Positions 13,780 to 16,560 of a stretch of DNA of 16,560 bases are shown here, piece after piece; the stretch's first letter is position 1; every line of letters begins with the position of its first letter. A model generated the notes under the pieces. That model saw nothing but the letters and a program-made list of their open reading frames with translations. It had not been told where the DNA came from and did not search any database. The stretch spans positions 1 through 16,560 of the forward strand of contig JBKKBM010000249.1 of assembly GCA_046714215.1 (NCBI GenBank), read 5' to 3'. The translations under genes were made by a program, and so were the position numbers. The DNA is from DATLCI01 sp046714215. Its GTDB lineage: Bacteria > Acidobacteriota > Terriglobia > Terriglobales > Acidobacteriaceae.

Positions 13780-14157
13780 TTAGCCGGCGAGGGCCTTGCT
13801 CTCAGCCGGAGCTTCGGCGTCGCCGAGGAAGACTTTGATCTTCTCCAGCAAGGTGGGGAAGAGATTTTCTTTAGAGAGGACGGTGACGTCCTTATTACCG
13901 TCGAGGTCGCTGTAGCCGGTGACGATGATGATGGGGATATTGGGAGTCTTTTCGCGGACCTTCTTGGCGAGTTCGAGGCCGTTCATGCCTTCCATGCGGA
14001 AGTCCGTGACGAGCATATCGAACTCTTCTTTATCGAGATTGGCGAGGGCGTCAGAGGCGTTGTAGGCGCTGACGGCGCGATAGCCCTGCATGCTAAGGAT
14101 CTCGCAGCTCAGGCGGGCGAGGACTTCGTGGTCGTCGACGAAAAGAATAGCTTTCAC
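13780..14157 (-). CDS. Single-domain response regulator (receiver only)
   Basis: A 125-residue CheY-like receiver domain with no output domain. The acidic pocket is Asp8-Asp9 (FVDDH), the phospho-acceptor is Asp52 (LVTDFRM), and the switch residues are Thr80 (IIIVTGYSD) and Lys96 (VLSKEN). The last 20 residues are an Ala/Glu-rich tail. Such proteins relay phosphate within a chain or act by protein contact. The start is GTG 14157, supported by AGGGGG a few bases upstream. No histidine kinase is adjacent; the LytS-type kinase at 9639 is on the other strand, several genes away, and belongs to a class that normally works with LytTR regulators. A strong terminator follows. Confidence 0.93.
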   Translation of the reverse strand: MKAILFVDDHEVLARLSCEILSMQGYRAVSAYNASDALANLDKEEFDMLVTDFRMEGMNGLELAKKVREKTPNIPIIIVTGYSDLDGNKDVTVLSKENLFPTLLEKIKVFLGDAEAPAESKALAG

Positions 14158-14371
14158 AGTGGTCCCCCTGGTGCGGCAGAAGAATCGTGCGGCAGAAGAT
14201 CCGAACGGGCTTGCAGGGTATCCGAGAACTTACAAGGTAATTTGTTTCCCACAGCGGGCTTAAAGATGCCTGAGGCCGGACAAAAAGTTGGCTTGCCGGA
14301 GGCCGGGTAAGGCGCGGCAGGAGAGCAAGAGTACACCAAAATGCGCGCGAAGTCTGACCAATTTGCCCGAT
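14158..14371. other. Intergenic region upstream of response regulator and tRNA genes
   Basis: No gene is visible. The block GTGCGGCAGAAGA occurs twice with a 16-base period (14171-14183 and 14187-14199) just upstream of the response-regulator ribosome site. At the right end three imperfect 9-base units (ATTTGCCCG, ATTTGACCG, ATTTTTCCG; 14361-14387) run into the tRNA promoter. I found no convincing promoter for the response regulator. Confidence 0.5.
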
Positions 14372-14401
14372 TTGACCGATTTTTCCGGGGTCACGTATAC
14401 T
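14372..14401 (+). promoter_or_regulatory. Sigma70-type promoter of the tRNA-Val/tRNA-Asp unit
   Basis: TTGACC (14372-14377) and TATACT (14396-14401) are separated by 18 bases. Predicted transcription starts near 14408, about 45 bases before tRNA-Val. The -35 box lies inside a short array of 9-base imperfect repeats. Confidence 0.65.
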
Positions 14402-14452
14402 CAAAGGGTACCGAACAAGCGTGCGGAACGTGAGTGTACGCTCCCTGGCTGG

Positions 14453-14529
14453 GGGCGGTTAGCTCAGCTGGTTAGAGCACCTGCCTTACAAGCAGGGGGT
14501 CGTAGGTTCGAGTCCTACACTGCCCACCA
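14453..14529 (+). tRNA. tRNA-Val (anticodon UAC)
   Basis: A 77-base tRNA with CCA encoded. The acceptor GGGCGGT pairs with ACTGCCC (one G-U pair). The D arm AGCTCAGCTGGTTAGAGC is standard. The anticodon arm is CCTGC-CTTACAA-GCAGG, giving anticodon TAC for valine codons GTA/GTG. The T arm GTAGG-TTCGAGT-CCTAC is complete. It is the first gene of a two-tRNA transcript read from the promoter at 14372. Confidence 0.97.
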
Positions 14530-14637
14530 TCAACATTCCAGCAAAGTGAAGGTACCATCCGGTGGTGACGCGCCGGGGGCAAGCTTTATCTCATCGCTCC
14601 GGCTGGCGCCGGGGCAGCCACCATGCGCAAGCAGAGT

Positions 14638-14714
14638 GGGGACGTAGTTCAGTTGGTTAGAACGCTGCCCTGTCACGGCAGAGGCCGCGGGTTCGAGTCC
14701 CGTCGTCCCCGCCA
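14638..14714 (+). tRNA. tRNA-Asp (anticodon GUC), also the attachment site of a small insert
   Basis: A 77-base tRNA with CCA encoded. The acceptor GGGGACG pairs with CGTCCCC around the cloverleaf. The anticodon arm CTGCC-CTGTCAC-GGCAG gives GTC, reading aspartate codons, and the T arm is GCGGG-TTCGAGT-CCCGT. It follows tRNA-Val by 108 bases with no second promoter seen. Its 3' half (14675-14712) is repeated at 16050-16087 with one difference. Confidence 0.97.
14675..14712 (+). repeat. Direct repeat, left copy (attL-like), within tRNA-Asp
   Basis: The 38 bases from the anticodon stem to the acceptor end of tRNA-Asp match 16050-16087 at 37 of 38 positions; the one difference is C14686 against T16061. 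The repeat period is 1375 bases. A duplicated tRNA 3' end is the usual footprint of tyrosine-recombinase integration. Confidence 0.8.
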
Positions 14715-14753
14715 TCTTTTCACCTGCCTACCGCGCCTGAGGATGCCCCCGCA

Positions 14754-15986
14754 TCACTTGCTGGCTGGACTTCTCGACTTTTCCGCGAACGCCTCCGCGA
14801 CTTTCAACGCAAGCGAGGACGTATCAGCGTACGAGATGTTCGACATCACGGCGACGACGATCCCGTGTTTGCGAAACGTCATGAATGAGACAACGTTCCC
14901 GCCCAACGACTCGCCGTCGTGACCGACGGCCAGGGTTTGTTCACCCGTCAGGGTGACGGTCTCAAGGTCCCAGCCAAGACCGTAACCAGTCTCCTTCCCC
15001 GAGGGCAGTCGCTGCGACGTCTGTAGTAATCGGACGGTAGCGGGTTGCAGCAGTTTGCCACTGTTGATCGCCAGGCCGAAGCGCACCAGGTCGGATGGGG
15101 TAGAGAGGAATGCCATGGAGCCGGCATAGCAGGACAGGTCGAGCTCGCGCATCAAGTGCAAGCCGTAGCGGGGATTCGCCGCGAATCTCGGGAAGTAGAA
15201 GGTCGCCCTATCCGGGATCTCAATCGTCGTGGACTCGGCCCTCGTTCTATTCATTCCCAGTGGTTCGAAGATCTGCTTCCGCATGAACGTCAGGAACGGC
15301 TCCCCCGCGGCGGCTTCGGCGGCGGCGCTCACGAGGATCCAGCCGTAGTTCGAATACCGGTATTGCATGCCCGGCTCGAACAGCAACGTACGATCCGCAA
15401 AGACTGGCAGCCCCTCGACCGGCCGCTCGCATCGCTGGGAAAATAGCGGCCCCTCGTCACCCCCATCGGTCCTGACGCCGGCGACATGCCCCATCAACTG
15501 GCGCAGCCTGACGGGCCATTGCTTCTTCGGGTATTGAGGGACGTATGTCTGAATCTCCTCGTCCAGCTTCAGCCGGTCCTTCTCCAGTAGCATGCCGACC
15601 GCTGCGGAGGTGAGCACCTTGGAGGCGGTTCCGATCCTAAACCGAGTAACCGGCGTGACCGGCGCGCGCTTATCGATATCCGCCCAGCCGAAACCTTCCG
15701 CCCACACGATGTCGCCACCGACTCCGACGGCCACCGAAAGCCCCGGCAGATTCTGCTCTGAAAGGCCTGCCCGCATGATCTGGCGCCCGCGATCCACCGC
15801 TTCGGTCCATTGTTTCGACGGCTCCGAATGCGTCACCGACGGCGCGCTCTGCGGCTTCTCGTGCAGCGGCGTTGCGGTGTATCTCATATACATGGGGAGG
15901 ATCCCCAGTGCGATCGTGAGTAGTAAGCCGACAGCCGCGACGATCAGCGCGAGCCAAGTCGCTGGCCGATTCCAATTCTTCGACAC
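14754..15986 (-). CDS. Beta-lactamase-family serine hydrolase (class C/LACTB-like), Thr at the nucleophile position
   Basis: A 410-residue membrane-anchored protein. A transmembrane helix (about 10-31) is followed by an extracytoplasmic beta-lactamase-related domain (about 60-400). The class C pattern is partly kept: the Tyr motif is YSN (211-213, in YRYSNYGWIL) and the third motif is HDG (356-358, in AVGHDGES). At the SxxK position the protein reads RIGTASKVLT, so the usual nucleophile Ser is Thr120 and the Lys is Lys123. Relatives include class C beta-lactamases, DD-peptidases, esterases and LACTB; the last also has an H-x-G third motif. With an intact Ser I would call it a peptidase or esterase; as it stands, activity is uncertain. 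GTG 15986 is the start, with GGAGGG a few bases upstream. The gene fills a 1.4-kb segment between two copies of the tRNA-Asp 3' end, which suggests it came by integration. Confidence 0.9.
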   Translation of the reverse strand: MSKNWNRPATWLALIVAAVGLLLTIALGILPMYMRYTATPLHEKPQSAPSVTHSEPSKQWTEAVDRGRQIMRAGLSEQNLPGLSVAVGVGGDIVWAEGFGWADIDKRAPVTPVTRFRIGTASKVLTSAAVGMLLEKDRLKLDEEIQTYVPQYPKKQWPVRLRQLMGHVAGVRTDGGDEGPLFSQRCERPVEGLPVFADRTLLFEPGMQYRYSNYGWILVSAAAEAAAGEPFLTFMRKQIFEPLGMNRTRAESTTIEIPDRATFYFPRFAANPRYGLHLMRELDLSCYAGSMAFLSTPSDLVRFGLAINSGKLLQPATVRLLQTSQRLPSGKETGYGLGWDLETVTLTGEQTLAVGHDGESLGGNVVSFMTFRKHGIVVAVMSNISYADTSSLALKVAEAFAEKSRSPASK

Positions 15987-16027
15987 ATTCCCTCCGCAGC
16001 GATTGAAAGGTCGTTTGTAAATCGTCC

Positions 16028-16050
16028 TAAACTTTATAATACAAAGTTTA
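16028..16050. repeat. Perfect inverted repeat abutting the tRNA-Asp fragment
   Basis: Arms TAAACTTT (16028-16035) and AAAGTTTA (16043-16050) flank the 7-base spacer ATAATAC. The right arm's last base is the first base of the tRNA-like repeat. The stretch is AT-rich in a GC-rich window and contains TATAAT (16035-16040). Confidence 0.7.
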
Positions 16051-16087
16051 CGGCAGAGGCTGCGGGTTCGAGTCCCGTCGTCCCCGC
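16050..16087 (+). repeat. Direct repeat, right copy (attR-like): tRNA-Asp 3' fragment
   Basis: Matches the 3' half of tRNA-Asp (14675-14712) at 37 of 38 positions and in the same orientation. It has no 5' half and its end reads GCAA rather than GCCA, so it cannot form a tRNA. It is best read as the displaced 3' end of the original tRNA gene after an insertion. Confidence 0.8.
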
Positions 16088-16151
16088 AATTACTTCCTGC
16101 CTACACCTCCCAACTCTTCCCACGAGATTCTTCCCCAAGCCGCTACAAGTC

Positions 16152-16160
16152 TGGGATAAT
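16152..16160 (+). promoter_or_regulatory. Possible extended -10 promoter of the Oar-like gene
   Basis: TGG followed by GATAAT (16155-16160) has the TGn extension next to a good -10 hexamer. No clear -35 hexamer is found about 17 bases upstream. The transcript would have a leader of about 45 bases. Confidence 0.35.
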
Positions 16161-16211
16161 ACCGACGGTTTCCGGGTACCCGAGCAGTACGATCGTCTAC
16201 GGAGGGAATCA

Positions 16212-16560
16212 ATGAAGTCACGCACCGCCGTTTTGCTTGCCATCCTGCTCTTCACCGCAACCTCGCTGTATTCCCAGACATTCCGTGGTGGCCTGAACGG
16301 AACCGTGACCGACGCCAGCGGGGCCGTGGTGGCAGGCGCGACGGTCACGGTGGTCAATAGCGGGACCGGCCTGAAACGCAGCGTCCAGACGGATGACAGC
16401 GGCAATTTTTTCTTCAATGAACTTCCGCTGGGTGAATACGAGGTCAGCGCCGAAAAGGCGAGCTTCAAGACGAAAACGGTGAAGGGCGCGGCGGTGGGGG
16501 TGGCCAGCAGCCAGCGCGTGGACATCCAACTCACGGCGGGCGAAAGCTCTGAGGTAGTGG
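16212..16560 (+). CDS. Oar-like TonB-dependent receptor, N-terminal fragment
   Basis: Only the first 116 codons are in the window. ATG 16212 follows GGAGG (16201-16205) at 6-base spacing. Residues 1-21 form a signal peptide (MKSRTAVLLAILLFTATSLY, then SQ). Directly after it begins a carboxypeptidase-regulatory-like beta-sandwich: GGLNGTVTDASGAVVAGATV, GTGLKRSVQTDDSGNFFF, ELPLGEYEVSAEK and VDIQLTAGESSEVV. This opening is characteristic of the very large Oar/CarboxypepD_reg TonB-receptor family, numerous in Acidobacteria, and such proteins usually continue for about 1000 residues with plug and barrel domains. Those domains are outside the window, so a secreted protein with only this repeat domain cannot be excluded. 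The gene lies just outside the right tRNA-like repeat, on the presumed native chromosome side. Confidence 0.85.
   Translation, partial: MKSRTAVLLAILLFTATSLYSQTFRGGLNGTVTDASGAVVAGATVTVVNSGTGLKRSVQTDDSGNFFFNELPLGEYEVSAEKASFKTKTVKGAAVGVASSQRVDIQLTAGESSEVV

Noticed and set aside
16050..16087. A third tRNA gene
   Set aside because: Only the 3' half is present; there is no D arm or 5' acceptor strand, and the CCA is changed.
16034..16534. 166-residue open frame on the minus strand at the right end
   Set aside because: Runs through the attR-like repeat and antisense to the signal peptide and first domain of the Oar-like gene, which has a clear ribosome site.
1..16560. CRISPR array, prophage, insertion sequence or secondary-metabolite cluster
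   Set aside because: I found no regularly spaced repeats, no transposase or integrase motifs, and no clustered biosynthetic genes on either strand.

Overview
This is a GC-rich chromosomal window of about 16.5 kb, mostly housekeeping and accessory single genes on alternating strands. The best guess for the source is an Acidobacteriota (Terriglobia-like) genome. The reasons are: the start of an Oar-type outer-membrane receptor with an N-terminal carboxypeptidase-regulatory-like domain at the right edge; a bacillithiol-type glycosyltransferase (BshA); a LytS-type kinase; a sortase in an apparently Gram-negative genome; and dispersed intergenic repeats ending in a 'CTCAGGATGACA' core, which I recall from that phylum. 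The phylum call is inference; no marker gene is present.

Layout, left to right. Positions 1-2843 (minus strand): M20 metallopeptidase (cut by the left edge), ThiO-type glycine oxidase and a membrane-anchored sortase, probably one transcription unit read leftwards from 2843. Positions 2946-3776 (plus): a membrane-anchored coiled-coil protein with a good sigma70-type promoter. Positions 3969-6397 (minus): a small single-pass membrane protein and the X-family DNA polymerase/PHP protein PolX. Positions 6520-6992 (minus): a complete cold-shock gene unit (promoter, long leader, strong ribosome binding site, terminator) whose reading frame is broken by one in-frame TAA. Positions 7054-7605 (minus) and 7635-8573 (plus): divergent Nudix hydrolase and Rossmann/DUF2520 protein. 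Positions 8681-9355 (minus): stand-alone ribA with terminator. Positions 9639-11395 (plus): LytS-type histidine kinase overlapping by ATGA with a small winged-helix-like protein. Positions 11365-13683 (minus): bshA and a YdjC/ChbG-family deacetylase. Positions 13721-14157 (minus): a single-domain response regulator with terminator. Positions 14372-14714 (plus): promoter, tRNA-Val(UAC) and tRNA-Asp(GUC). Positions 14675-16087: a 1.4-kb segment holding one beta-lactamase-family gene, bounded by the 3' end of tRNA-Asp and a near-perfect second copy of that 3' end. From 16212 (plus): the start of the Oar-like receptor.

No large novel multi-gene system is visible. The observations most worth checking are the tRNA-Asp 3'-end duplication around the serine-hydrolase gene, the nonsense codon in the otherwise intact cold-shock gene, the Thr in place of the expected nucleophilic Ser in the serine hydrolase, the translationally coupled partner of the LytS kinase, and two families of dispersed intergenic repeats. 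I saw no CRISPR array, insertion sequence, integrase or rRNA gene.
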